From Pseudomonas marginalis (GTDB lineage Bacteria > Pseudomonadota > Gammaproteobacteria > Pseudomonadales > Pseudomonadaceae): DNA of 36,674 nucleotides. How positions within the stretch are numbered: the stretch's first letter is position 1; every line of letters begins with the position of its first letter. Shown one piece after another: positions 23,977-32,201 of the stretch. A program made the translations under genes and the position numbers. Under the pieces are notes generated by a model. That model made no database searches. It saw nothing but the letters and a program-made list of their open reading frames with translations, and was not told the origin of the DNA. Where the stretch lies: the NCBI RefSeq assembly GCF_001645105.1, contig NZ_LKEG01000036.1, positions 49,322 to 85,995 of the forward strand, read 5' to 3'.

Positions 23977-25161
23977 ATGAAAATACCGCGCCCCTCCGCC
24001 CGCATGCCTCACCTGACCCAATTGCGAAACTTGAAGATGGCGCGCTCCGCCCACGCTTACGTACGCGGCAGCACCGTGCAATTTTATGAGTGGCTGCACA
24101 GCCAGACTGGCCGCCGCTTGCCCCACGGCCCGGCCATCTGGATCTGCGGCGACTGCCACGCCGGTAACCTGGGGCCTACCGGGGACACCAAGGGCCGCAT
24201 CGATATGCATATCCGCGACCTTGACCAGACGGTTATCGGTAATCCGACCCACGATCTGGTGCGCCTGGCCTTGTCCCTGGCGACCGCTGCACGCGGCTCG
24301 GACCTGCCCGGCGTCACCACCGCACGTATGCTCGAAGAAATGATGCTGGGCTACGAACAGGCGTTCAAAGACAAACCCGACCAGGTCCCGCCACGTCCGT
24401 CCCAGGTCAAGGCGGGCATGCGCAGCGCGGTGGCGCGCACTTGGAAAAACCTCGCGCGTGAGCGCATCGAAAGCGCCCGGCCGACCATCCCCTTGGGCAA
24501 GCATTTCTGGTCGTTATCACGGGCTGAGAAAGCCGCCTTGCAAACCCTGTGTGCCTCGGATGAAATCCATCAATTGGTCACCTCCCTCAAGGGGCGGCCC
24601 AAGGATGCCAGGGTCGAACTGCTGGACTCGGCCTATTGGGTCAAGGGCTGCAGTTCGCTCGGCTTGCTGCGGTATGCCGCCTTGCTCGGCGTGGGTGACG
24701 ACGATGATCAAGAGTATTGCCTGATTGATATCAAGGAAGCCGTCGGGGCTGCTGCACCCCGTGCGGCGCGGGCGAAGATGCCGAGGGATAACGGTCGTCG
24801 CGTGGTGGAGGGTGCACGTCAGCTGTCACCGGGCCTGGGTGAGCGGATGGTGGCCACGCGTTTTCTGGATCACGGGTTTTTTATCCGTGAACTGCTGCCC
24901 CAGGACATGAAGCTGGAGCTGGACGAACTGAGCGAGATCGATGCCATGCACGCCGCCGGCTACCTCGCGCGGGTGGTCGGTATTGCCCATGCGCGGCAGA
25001 TGGATCGCGACACGCGTAAGGACTGGATGGCGGTGTTGCAGGAGAACCGCTCCAAGCAGTTGGACGCGCCGTCCTGGCTCTGGACCAGCGTGGTGCAACT
25101 GGTGGGTAGCCATGAGCAGGGTTACCTCAACCATTGCCGCCGGTATGCCTTGGAACACTGA
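23977..25161 (+). CDS. DUF2252 family protein (kinase-like fold)
   Basis: The 394-residue protein starts MKIPRPSARMPHLTQLRNLK. It shows DUF2252 landmarks: KMARSAHAYVRGSTVQFY, ICGDCHAGNLGP (a GDxHxxN brace like the catalytic loop of aminoglycoside-phosphotransferase-like kinases), DMHIRDLDQTVIGNP (acidic metal-binding-like DLD) and HDLVRLALSLA. LIDIKEAVGAA carries a lysine in a strand. The fold suggests phosphotransfer, but no substrate is known. The ribosome site is weak, and the frame is open 22 codons further up to a TTG at 23911. It stands alone between ampR and a terminator. Confidence 0.85.
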   Translation: MKIPRPSARMPHLTQLRNLKMARSAHAYVRGSTVQFYEWLHSQTGRRLPHGPAIWICGDCHAGNLGPTGDTKGRIDMHIRDLDQTVIGNPTHDLVRLALSLATAARGSDLPGVTTARMLEEMMLGYEQAFKDKPDQVPPRPSQVKAGMRSAVARTWKNLARERIESARPTIPLGKHFWSLSRAEKAALQTLCASDEIHQLVTSLKGRPKDARVELLDSAYWVKGCSSLGLLRYAALLGVGDDDDQEYCLIDIKEAVGAAAPRAARAKMPRDNGRRVVEGARQLSPGLGERMVATRFLDHGFFIRELLPQDMKLELDELSEIDAMHAAGYLARVVGIAHARQMDRDTRKDWMAVLQENRSKQLDAPSWLWTSVVQLVGSHEQGYLNHCRRYALEH

Positions 25162-25182
25162 CCTCGTGAACGCAGTGGATCT

Positions 25183-25214
25183 AATGGGGGAGCAGGCAAG
25201 CCAGCTCCCCCATT
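25183..25214. terminator. Bidirectional terminator hairpin
   Basis: AATGGGGGAGC pairs perfectly with GCTCCCCCATT across a 10-base loop. It sits between the convergent DUF2252 and dienelactone-hydrolase genes. Confidence 0.8.
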
Positions 25215-25224
25215 TAAGGGGCGT

Positions 25225-26112
25225 CTAGGCCAAATATTTATGGAACCAGTCGAGCGTTCTTTTCCACGCCAGATTCGCCGCCGCCTCGTCATAACGCGGC
25301 GTCGAATCATTATGGAAACCGTGGTTGGCACCCTTGTAGATATATGCCTCATAGCGGGTGCCTGCCGCCTTCAACGCCTGCTCGTACGCCGGCCAGCCTT
25401 CATTGATCCGCGTGTCCAACTCACCGTAGTGCAGCATGATCGGCGCCTTGATCCGTGGCACATCCTTGGCCTCCGGCTGGCGTCCATAGAACGACACCGC
25501 CGCACCCAGTTCGGGGTAGGCCACCGCTGCGGCATTGGTCACGCCGCCGCCATAGCAGAAGCCGGTGATCCCGACCTTGCCGGTGCTGCTGTCGTGGTGC
25601 ATCAGCCATTCAATGGCGGCGAAGAAGTCGTTCATGAGCTTGGTCGGGTCGACTTTCTGTTGCAGTTCCACGCCTTTTTCATCGTTGCCGGGGTAGCCGC
25701 CGACCGAGGTCAGGCCGTCGGGCGCCAGGGCGATAAAACCGGCCTTGGCCAGGCGTCGGGCGACGTCTTCGATATAGGGGTTGAGGCCCCGGTTTTCGTG
25801 GACCACCACCACTGCCGGCAGCTTGCCGGCCGCTTTGGCCGGGCGCACCAGGTAGCCGCGTACGTTGCCGTTGCCTTTGGGTGAGGGGTAGGTGATGTAG
25901 TCGGCGACGATGTCCGGGTCGGTGAATTTCACCTGTTCGGCCAGGGCGTAGTTGGGGCTCAGGGCCGCGAGCAAGGCCGAGGCGGTGAGGCCGCCAAAGG
26001 TGAACAGCGCGGCGCGGTCGAGAAATTCGCGGCGGTTGATCTTGCCGTGGGCATAGCCGTCGTAGAGTTCCAGCAGTTCGGGCGCAAAGTCTTTCGCGGT
26101 GAGACGAGTCAT
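25225..26112 (-). CDS. Dienelactone hydrolase family protein, probable Tat substrate
   Basis: The 295-residue alpha/beta hydrolase has a long N-terminal lead (about 26 residues) ending in [26 protein letters not shown], a twin-arginine signal with cleavage likely near YALAEQ. The catalytic triad follows the dienelactone-hydrolase order: nucleophile Cys in GFCYGGG, Asp in YGELDTRI and His in GANHGFHND. Export by Tat suggests action in the periplasm. The substrate is unknown. It lies 44 bases downstream of the thioesterase gene on the same strand, so they may share a transcript. Confidence 0.88.
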   Translation of the reverse strand: MTRLTAKDFAPELLELYDGYAHGKINRREFLDRAALFTFGGLTASALLAALSPNYALAEQVKFTDPDIVADYITYPSPKGNGNVRGYLVRPAKAAGKLPAVVVVHENRGLNPYIEDVARRLAKAGFIALAPDGLTSVGGYPGNDEKGVELQQKVDPTKLMNDFFAAIEWLMHHDSSTGKVGITGFCYGGGVTNAAAVAYPELGAAVSFYGRQPEAKDVPRIKAPIMLHYGELDTRINEGWPAYEQALKAAGTRYEAYIYKGANHGFHNDSTPRYDEAAANLAWKRTLDWFHKYLA

Positions 26113-26156
26113 CGGTGCAATCCTCGATTAGCGTTGGCAGTCAATGTAGACCAGGA

Positions 26157-26651
26157 TCAGCCCTCACGGCCATGGGCGGCGGCGGCCAGCTGGCCGGTGT
26201 CGACGCGTACGAAGATCGAATCGCCCACTGCGGTCAGCACGTTATCGGCGTACACCTCGCAGATCACGCGGGTTTTGCGGCCCACGTCGCCTTCAGCCCG
26301 CGCGCGCAGGGTGAGGGTGACGCCCAGCGGCGTTGGCTTGATGAATGTGATGCCCAGCTTGCCGGTGACGCAGTCGATGCGCGGCAGGCTGCCGGGTTCG
26401 CGTTGCTCGGCGCGGTAATGGTAGGCCATGGCGGTCCAGTTGGAATGGCAGTCCACCAGCATGGCAATCAATCCGCCGTAGACCAGGTCGGGCCAGCCGC
26501 TGTATTTTGCCTCGGGCAGGTGCTCGGCCACGAGGTGGGTGCCGTCCGCGTCCCAGCGGCTCTTGATGTGCAGGCCGTGGGGGTTGCTGCCGCCGCAGCC
26601 GTAGCAGATGCCTTCCGGCGCGGTGGTGTCCTGGAGTGAAGGGGCGTGCAT
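26157..26651 (-). CDS. PaaI-type hotdog thioesterase family protein
   Basis: The 164-residue protein has an N-terminal CYGCGGSNPHGL motif often seen in PaaI/YbgC-like hotdog proteins. The central hotdog helix is DLVYGGLIAMLVDCHSNWTA, with an Asp that fits the catalytic position. C-terminal strands such as KLGITFIKPTPLGVTLTLRA follow. It probably hydrolyses acyl-CoA thioesters in the cytoplasm; the substrate is not evident. It is upstream of and co-oriented with the dienelactone-hydrolase-like gene and divergent from the YceI gene. Confidence 0.85.
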   Translation of the reverse strand: MHAPSLQDTTAPEGICYGCGGSNPHGLHIKSRWDADGTHLVAEHLPEAKYSGWPDLVYGGLIAMLVDCHSNWTAMAYHYRAEQREPGSLPRIDCVTGKLGITFIKPTPLGVTLTLRARAEGDVGRKTRVICEVYADNVLTAVGDSIFVRVDTGQLAAAAHGREG

Positions 26652-26719
26652 GCAGAATCCTTGTTGTGCTTGGGCGACTACTCTGTTTAGCAGGACAGAC
26701 GCCTGATTGGAATAAATCC

Positions 26720-26736
26720 CTGGTATGACCTACCAG
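26720..26736. promoter_or_regulatory. Perfect inverted repeat upstream of the YceI gene
   Basis: CTGGTA-TGACC-TACCAG lies 38 bases before the YceI ATG and 69 bases before the thioesterase ATG. It could be an operator or a leader hairpin. No known regulator matches it in my memory. Confidence 0.35.
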
Positions 26737-26773
26737 CTCAGTACCTGTGTCGTTACTTCCAGCGGAGCGTTGA

Positions 26774-27340
26774 ATGAAACGTCGAATGTCCCCGGTCGCT
26801 TTACTGGCTTTGATCCTTGCCTATGGCGCCAGCGCCCAGGCGGTGGAGTACAAGGACGTCAACCGCACCGCCAGCCAGATCAGTTTCACGTATAAACAAT
26901 TGGGGCAGCGGGTGTATGGCACCTTCAGCGAGTTCGAGGGCAGCTTGACCTTCGACACGCAAAAACCCGAAGCCGGGCATGCGTTGCTCAAGATCCAACT
27001 CGCGAGCATCGACGCCGGCAGCCCCGACGCGAACGATGAGCTGCAACGTGCGTCCTGGTTCGACACCGCGACGTATCCGGTGGGCGTGTACGAGTCCACG
27101 GGTGTCATGGCCCTGGGGGACAACCGCTACACCATCAGCGGCAACCTGACCCTCAAGGGCATCACGCACCCGGTGACGGTCGACGTGGTGCTCAAGGAGC
27201 AAGGCGGTATCGGCGTGTTCGACGGTGAGTTCATCCTCAAGCGCGGCGACTTCAAGATTGGCGAGGGCGAATGGGCCGGCAATCGCGTGGTGTCCAATGA
27301 CATCAACATCAAGTTCAAGATGGTCGCGCCGCAGCGTTAA
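26774..27340 (+). CDS. YceI family periplasmic protein
   Basis: The 188-residue protein has a signal peptide (MKRRMSPVALLALILAYGASA, cut near QAVEY). The mature domain shows the YceI lipocalin-like pattern: SQISFTYKQLGQRVYGTFSEF, DANDELQRASWFDTATYPVG, and ISGNLTLKGITHPVTVDV. The family binds isoprenoid-type lipids in some bacteria, and a specific role cannot be given here. Its last four bases overlap the 3' end of the convergent EamA gene, so no terminator separates them. Confidence 0.92.
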   Translation: MKRRMSPVALLALILAYGASAQAVEYKDVNRTASQISFTYKQLGQRVYGTFSEFEGSLTFDTQKPEAGHALLKIQLASIDAGSPDANDELQRASWFDTATYPVGVYESTGVMALGDNRYTISGNLTLKGITHPVTVDVVLKEQGGIGVFDGEFILKRGDFKIGEGEWAGNRVVSNDINIKFKMVAPQR

Positions 27341-28227
27341 CGGGCGAACCGCTTTGCACCCGCCACGCAGCCGATCACCGCGACCGTCACCAGTACCATG
27401 CCCAGGCTGACCGGCTCATGCAGCAGGCCCGCCGCCAGCGCCAAGCCGAAAAACGGTTGCAGCAATTGCAACTGGCCCACGGCGGCGATGCCACCCTGGG
27501 CCAGGCCGCGGTACCAGAACACAAAGCCGAGCAACATGCTGAACAACGCCACATAGCCCAGGCTCAGCCAGGCGGGCAGGCTGATGCCGCTGAAACTCGG
27601 CGGCGCCAATACCAGGCTCAAGGGCACCACCACCGGCATCGACACCACCAATGCCCAGCAGATCACCTGCCAGCCGCCCAGGCTGCGCGACAGCTTGGCG
27701 CCTTCGGCGTAACCCAGGCCGCAGACCAGCACCGCCAGCAGCATCAGCAGATCGCCGGCCGGTGCGGCGCTCAGCCCCTGGGCGACGGCATACCCCATCA
27801 CCAGCCCACTGCCCAGGATCGAAAACACCCAGAACACCGGGTGCGGGCGCTCGCCACCGCGCAGCACGGCAAATACAGCGGTCGCCAGGGGCAGCAGGCC
27901 GATAAACACGATGGAGTGGGCGGACGTCACGTATTGCAGCGCGAGCGCCGTGAGCAAGGGAAAGCCGATCACCACACCCAGAGAGACGATCGCCAGGGGC
28001 AGCCACTGATGACGTGCGGGGCGTTTTTCCTTGAACAGCCACAGCAGGAACAGCCCCAGGGCGGCGGCGATGGCCGCGCGGAGCATGGTCAGGAACACCG
28101 GGTCAAACTCCATCACGGCCAGGCGTGTGGCGGGCAGGGAACCGCTGAAAATCACCACGCCGATAAAGCCGTTGATCCAGCCTTGCGTGCGGCTGTCCAG
28201 GGTGTTGAAGGGGGATGTACGTTCCAT
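27337..28227 (-). CDS. EamA/DMT family transporter
   Basis: The 296-residue protein has ten hydrophobic segments and two EamA repeats. The first repeat starts GWINGFIGVVIFSGSLPATR and the second near LLMLLAVLVCGLGYAEGAKL. A typical late motif is LFSMLLGFVFWYRGLAQGG. It is a drug/metabolite exporter of unknown substrate. It is divergent from the MocR-type regulator gene across 77 bases, a common pairing in which the regulator controls the transporter. Confidence 0.9.
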   Translation of the reverse strand: MERTSPFNTLDSRTQGWINGFIGVVIFSGSLPATRLAVMEFDPVFLTMLRAAIAAALGLFLLWLFKEKRPARHQWLPLAIVSLGVVIGFPLLTALALQYVTSAHSIVFIGLLPLATAVFAVLRGGERPHPVFWVFSILGSGLVMGYAVAQGLSAAPAGDLLMLLAVLVCGLGYAEGAKLSRSLGGWQVICWALVVSMPVVVPLSLVLAPPSFSGISLPAWLSLGYVALFSMLLGFVFWYRGLAQGGIAAVGQLQLLQPFFGLALAAGLLHEPVSLGMVLVTVAVIGCVAGAKRFAR

Positions 28228-28287
28228 GAAGGGCGCCCGAAAGGAAGGAGAGGTTGCGTTCAGGCCATCCTAGGGGGCAGCATTAAT

Positions 28288-28303
28288 ACAATCAAAAAAT
28301 TGT
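28288..28303. promoter_or_regulatory. Dyad between the EamA and MocR-type genes
   Basis: ACAAT-CAAAAA-ATTGT ends one base before the regulator ATG. It is in an AT-rich stretch, so it may be a promoter element or an operator for the regulator. Confidence 0.3.
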
Positions 28304-28304
28304 C

Positions 28305-29644
28305 ATGGATACAGTGTCTATGCCTCGCGCTCGCTACAAGTCCCTGGTCGACCGCTTCGCCGCAGATATTCGCAGCGGGATAATGCCGCCCGGCACACGG
28401 CTGCCGACGCACCGGCAACTGGCCGCCGATCATGGCCTGGCCCTGGTCACCGCCAGCCGGGTGTACGCCGAGCTGGAAGCCATGGCCTGGTCAGCGGGGA
28501 AACCGGGCGTGGCACGTTCGTGCGCGAGATCGCGTTGCCGCCGGGGCAGGGCAGTGGGCAGATGACGGTGGCGGCGGGGATGCTGGATCTCAACTTCAAC
28601 TACCCGTCGCTGCCCGGCCAGGCGGACCTGCTGCGCACGGCGTTACGCCAATTGGCGTTATCCGGCGACCTCGAAGCGTTGTTGCGTTACCAGCCTCACG
28701 CCGGCCGCCTGCACGAGCGTGCAGCGTTTGCGCGGCATGTGCTCAGCAGGGGGCTCAGCGTGGAGGCCGACCAAGTGCTGCTGGTCAGCGGCGCCCAGCA
28801 CGGCTTGGCGGTGACGATGATGGCGTTGCTCAAGCCCGGGGATGTGATCGCGGTGGATGCGTTGACCTATTCAGGGTTCAAAGTGTTGGCCGAGAGCCTG
28901 CACTTGGACGTTGTCGCGATCCCGGTCACGGCGGCAGGCCCGGACTTGGACGCGCTGCACAACCTGTGTCGCAAGCGCCCGGTGCGTGCCGTGTACAGCA
29001 TGCCGACGCTGCACAATCCGCTGGGCTGGGTGCTGAGCCTGGACCAGCGGCAGACGCTGGTGGCGATCGCCCGGCAGCACAACCTGATGATCATCGAGGA
29101 CGCGGCCTATGCGTTTCTGGCCGAGGACGCGCCGCCGCCCCTGGCTACCCTGGCGCCGGAGCGCACGGTGTATGTGGGCGGGCTTTCGAAAAGCGTCGCG
29201 ACCGGCCTGCGGGTGGGGTTTGTGGTGGCGCCGCTTGGATGGGTCAAGGGGCTGGAACGCAGCATCATGGCCACCACCTGGAACGTGCCCGGCGTGATGA
29301 GTGCGATTGCGGTGGCCTGGATCGAGGACGGCACAGTGGCGCAGCTGGAAGCGCAAAAGCGCCGTGATGCCCAGGCGCGCCAGGCCCTGGCAGCCCAGGT
29401 GTTGAAGGGCCTGGCGTACACCTGTCATCCCTGTTCGTATTTCTTGTGGCTGCCCTTGGCGCAAGAGGCCCGCGCCGATCAGGTCGCCATGGCCTTGCAG
29501 CGCGAGGGCATTTCCGTGTCAACCGCCGAGCCGTTTTCCGTCTCGGCCCATGTACCCCACTCACTACGGCTGGCCTTGGGGTCGGTGGACATGGCGGCGT
29601 TGCGCGAAGCGTTGTTGACGGTGCGCAAGGTCGTGCAGTGGTGA
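28305..29644 (+). pseudogene. MocR/PdxR-type regulator (GntR helix-turn-helix plus PLP aminotransferase domain), frameshifted
   Basis: The first frame (28305-28565) encodes a GntR-type domain: MPRARYKSLVDRFAADIRSG, PPGTRLPTHRQLAADHGLAL, VTASRVYAELEAM. After ATG at 28482-28484 it derails into Ala/Arg-rich sequence. The next frame carries on from the same point with GLVSGETGRGTFVREIALPP, the expected GntR wing, and then a fold-type I aminotransferase domain to 29644. The PLP lysine lies in GGLSKSVATGLRVGF, and TLHNPLGWVLSLDQRQ and IIEDAAYAFL are intact. One missing G (ATGGCC instead of ATGGGCC) explains the break. All else is conserved, so it is either a very recent mutation or a base-calling error. 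It is divergent from an EamA transporter. Confidence 0.85.
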
Positions 29645-29659
29645 GCCAGGCGGCTCACC
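29640..29659. terminator. Hairpin between convergent genes
   Basis: GGTGAGCC-AGGC-GGCTCACC is a perfect eight-base stem overlapping the MocR-type stop codon. It has no T tract. The NTF2-like gene ends nine bases further on. Confidence 0.5.
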
Positions 29660-29667
29660 GCTAGCCC

Positions 29668-30096
29668 TTAGAATTTAAACGCCTGGCGACCGATCAGCAG
29701 CCAGTGGCCTTTCTGCTTTTGCCAGATCTGGAAGTTCTCGATTTCGGTGGGCACTTCTTTGCCGCTGTTCACTGCCAGGGCGGAGAAGTGGTTGCGGACC
29801 AAGGCGGTATCGCCACTCAAGGTGATGGTCTGTTTCTGCATTTCGAGGGTCTTGAAGCCGCTGCGACCGGTCTCGATATCGGCGATGAATTCCTGCTTGT
29901 TCTGGATCTTGCCGCTGGAGTGGCCGTAGGTAAGGTTCTCGGCGGTCAGGCTCTGGAGCTGCTTGAGGTCTTTATGCAGCATCGCTTGGGTCAGGTGGTC
30001 GACCGCTTGGGCGACGTCTTTATCGGCGGCGGGGGCTGCGGCCACGTAGCCGCTGAACAGGCACAGAAAACCGATCAGTACTTTGACTTTTTGCAT
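29668..30096 (-). CDS. Secreted nuclear transport factor 2-like (SnoaL/DUF4440-type) protein
   Basis: The 142-residue protein has a signal peptide MQKVKVLIGFLCLFSGYVAA cut near AAPA. The rest is a single cone-shaped NTF2-like domain: VAQAVDHLTQAMLHKDLKQL, ENLTYGHSSGKIQNKQEFIA, DTALVRNHFSALAV, and NFQIWQKQKGHWLLIGRQAF. AAGGAAAC precedes the ATG. No catalytic function is apparent. It is divergent from the SMP-30 gene. Confidence 0.85.
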   Translation of the reverse strand: MQKVKVLIGFLCLFSGYVAAAPAADKDVAQAVDHLTQAMLHKDLKQLQSLTAENLTYGHSSGKIQNKQEFIADIETGRSGFKTLEMQKQTITLSGDTALVRNHFSALAVNSGKEVPTEIENFQIWQKQKGHWLLIGRQAFKF

Positions 30097-30149
30097 GGGT
30101 GTTTCCTTATTGTTGTTGGGGGTGGGACAACACGTTACCGCCTATGTCG

Positions 30150-30255
30150 TCGTACAACATTGCAATACTCTTGTGCCGTTTGGAAAGTAAAATTTCGGAT
30201 ATTTACACGGTGCTGAGGGTTTGCTCGGTCTCAAGATTTCATTGTTCTTGTACGA
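30150..30255. promoter_or_regulatory. Two inverted TTGTACGA half-sites in the NTF2-like / SMP-30 divergent region
   Basis: TCGTACAA at 30150-30157 and its exact complement TTGTACGA at 30248-30255 lie 90 bases apart in the 218-bp gap. The match extends to TTGTACGAYGNC when the first copy is read on the minus strand. GntR-family regulators of sugar-acid genes use operators of the TTGT-N-ACAA kind. No such regulator is encoded next door. Confidence 0.35.
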
Positions 30256-30314
30256 TGTCTCATCACTGGTTAAAAATGGCCTCCCGTCTAACAATAAAAT
30301 AACGGAGACACACC

Positions 30315-31412
30315 ATGGATTCTTCCTCTTCGCCTGCCCGGACCGACCACAGTCGCCGCGTTTTCCTGCAACGTTCCCTGGCGGTTTCCGCCTCCGTGGC
30401 AGTGCTGGGCAACCTGCCGCGCCTGGCAGATGCCGCTGAGCCATTGAGCCAGCGATATCCAGACCCCTTGGTGAAAGTGCTTGATGACAGTTTCCTGGAA
30501 TTGCGCCTGTTCAATGCCAGTGTCGAGCGACTGGCGACCGGCTTGCGTTGGGCCGAGGGGCCGGTGTGGATCGGCGATGGCCGCTACCTGCTGCTCAGCG
30601 ATATCCCCAACAACCGCATCGTGCGCTGGGACGAGGTGACCGATAGCCTGTCGGTCTACCGCGAAAACGCCAATTTCTCCAACGGCATGTGCCGTGATCG
30701 CCAAGGCCGGCTGCTGGTGTGCGAAGGCTCGACCACCAGCAAAGAGGGCCGGCGCATCACCCGCACCGAGCACAACGGCAGCGTCACCGTGCTGGCGGAC
30801 AGCTTTGACGGCAAGCCCTTCAATTCGCCCAACGACATCGTGTGCAAACGGGATGGCTCGGTGTGGTTCACGGACCCGCCGTTCCAGACCGGCAACAACT
30901 ACGAAGGGCACAAGATCACGCCCACCCAGCCCCATGGCGTCTACCGCATCGACGGTGACAGCGGCAAGGTCACGCGGGTGATCGACGACCTCAACGGCCC
31001 CAACGGCCTGTGCTTTTCCCCGGATGAGAAGCTGCTCTACGTGGTCGAAGGCCGGGCCAAGCCCAACCGGTTGATCTGGGCCATCGACGTGAATGACGAC
31101 GGCACGCTTGGCGCCCGTCGCAAGCACATCGAAGGCCTTGAGTACGCGGCCTTGGACGGCATCAAGTGCGACGAGAGCGGCAACCTCTGGTGTGGCTGGG
31201 GCGGCAACGGCGACCCCAAGGCCGACCTGGAAAAACTCGATGGCGTGCGCGTGTTCAATCCGCAGGGCAAGGCTATCGGGCATATCTCGCTGCCGGAACG
31301 CTGTCCCAACCTGTGTTTTGGCGGCCGTGAGGGTAACCGCCTGTTCATGGCCGGCAGCCATTCGATCTATGCAGTGTTCGTCAACACGCGTGGCGCCGAT
31401 TTCGGCGGCTGA
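30315..31412 (+). CDS. SMP-30/gluconolactonase-like family protein, probable Tat substrate
   Basis: The 365-residue protein has a twin-arginine signal SRRVFLQRSLAVSASVAVLG followed by a cleavage region near ADAAEP. The six-bladed propeller shows SMP-30 landmarks: LRWAEGPVWIGDGRYLLLSD with the metal-binding Glu, NANFSNGMCRDRQGRLLVCE, FNSPNDIVCKRDGSVWFTDP with the Asn/Asp pair, and LNGPNGLCFSPDEKLLYVVE. It is probably a periplasmic lactonase acting on sugar lactones. ACGGAG lies nine bases before the ATG. It may be controlled by the TTGTACGA half-sites upstream. Confidence 0.9.
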   Translation: MDSSSSPARTDHSRRVFLQRSLAVSASVAVLGNLPRLADAAEPLSQRYPDPLVKVLDDSFLELRLFNASVERLATGLRWAEGPVWIGDGRYLLLSDIPNNRIVRWDEVTDSLSVYRENANFSNGMCRDRQGRLLVCEGSTTSKEGRRITRTEHNGSVTVLADSFDGKPFNSPNDIVCKRDGSVWFTDPPFQTGNNYEGHKITPTQPHGVYRIDGDSGKVTRVIDDLNGPNGLCFSPDEKLLYVVEGRAKPNRLIWAIDVNDDGTLGARRKHIEGLEYAALDGIKCDESGNLWCGWGGNGDPKADLEKLDGVRVFNPQGKAIGHISLPERCPNLCFGGREGNRLFMAGSHSIYAVFVNTRGADFGG

Positions 31413-31508
31413 CCGCAAAAAAACCAGGGTGAGCGTCGGTCGAGCGGCGCCCATCTTGGCATTTTGGCGCTATGCTGCGGGCTCCTGAGGCGTCAGAGCG
31501 TCAAGCAA

Positions 31509-31727
31509 ATGGACTTCAATTGGCACAGCCACCCCATCACCCGCAACACGCCCGTTACCCCTCACTACAAAAACACGCAGAACGTACGCCGCTTCATGCT
31601 TGAGCACTGTGGTCCGGCATTCACGTTCGACCGGCCCTTCATGGCCTGGATTCGCAACGCTGAGCCCAAGACCCTCGGTGACGTGGTGGACGAGTGGCGG
31701 CGCCGACACGAGGATTCACGCCCATGA
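31509..31727 (+). CDS. Small DUF6434-like protein
   Basis: The 72-residue protein starts MDFNWHSHPITRNTPVTPHY. It has the conserved-looking core KNTQNVRRFMLEHCG and FDRPFMAWIRN, which I recall as a DUF6434-type domain. No function is known. A longer open frame upstream has no better start. The stop overlaps the RidA start by four bases (ATGA), so it is translationally coupled to it. Confidence 0.75.
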   Translation: MDFNWHSHPITRNTPVTPHYKNTQNVRRFMLEHCGPAFTFDRPFMAWIRNAEPKTLGDVVDEWRRRHEDSRP

Positions 31728-32194
31728 CCCGCGACGAAAAATACCAGGCCGCGCAACAACGCCTTGGCTACCTGATGGACGAATTCAAGGTCGGTGGCAA
31801 CTACACGCCCCTGGTCCGGGACGGCAACCACCTGTACATCAGTGGCCAGATCCCGCGGGTCGGCGATACCATCGTGCTGCCGGGCAAGGTCGGTGACAAC
31901 CTGACCCTGGCCCAGGCACAAATCGCCGCCGGCATCAGTGCGTTGCGCTGCCTGGGGTTGCTCAAGCAGGCGCTGGGTTCGCTGGACGCGATCAAGGCGA
32001 TCCCGCGCATCACCGTGTACGTGCGCAGTGCCGAGGATTTTGATCAGCAAAGTGAGGTGGCCAACGGTGCGTCGGACCTGCTGCACGAGATCCTCGGTGA
32101 GGCCGGGGTGCATACGCGCACCTCGGTGGGGGTGATGCAGTTGCCGAAGTCGGCGGCGGTGGAGATCGATATGATCGCGGTGGCGCACGGCTAA
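31724..32194 (+). CDS. RidA/YjgF family protein
   Basis: The 156-residue protein starts MTRDEKYQAAQQRLGYLMDE. It has RidA-family features: LYISGQIPRVGDTI, AQIAAGISALRCL, and IPRITVYVRSAEDF, the last carrying the arginine that in RidA deaminases holds the substrate carboxylate. The C-terminus ends VGVMQLPKSAAVEIDMIAVA. RidA proteins hydrolyse reactive enamine/imine intermediates from PLP enzymes; this longer form may have another substrate. The start overlaps the DUF6434-like stop, and the CPBP gene starts seven bases after its stop. Confidence 0.9.
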   Translation: MTRDEKYQAAQQRLGYLMDEFKVGGNYTPLVRDGNHLYISGQIPRVGDTIVLPGKVGDNLTLAQAQIAAGISALRCLGLLKQALGSLDAIKAIPRITVYVRSAEDFDQQSEVANGASDLLHEILGEAGVHTRTSVGVMQLPKSAAVEIDMIAVAHG

Positions 32195-32201
32195 GCGACC
32201 C

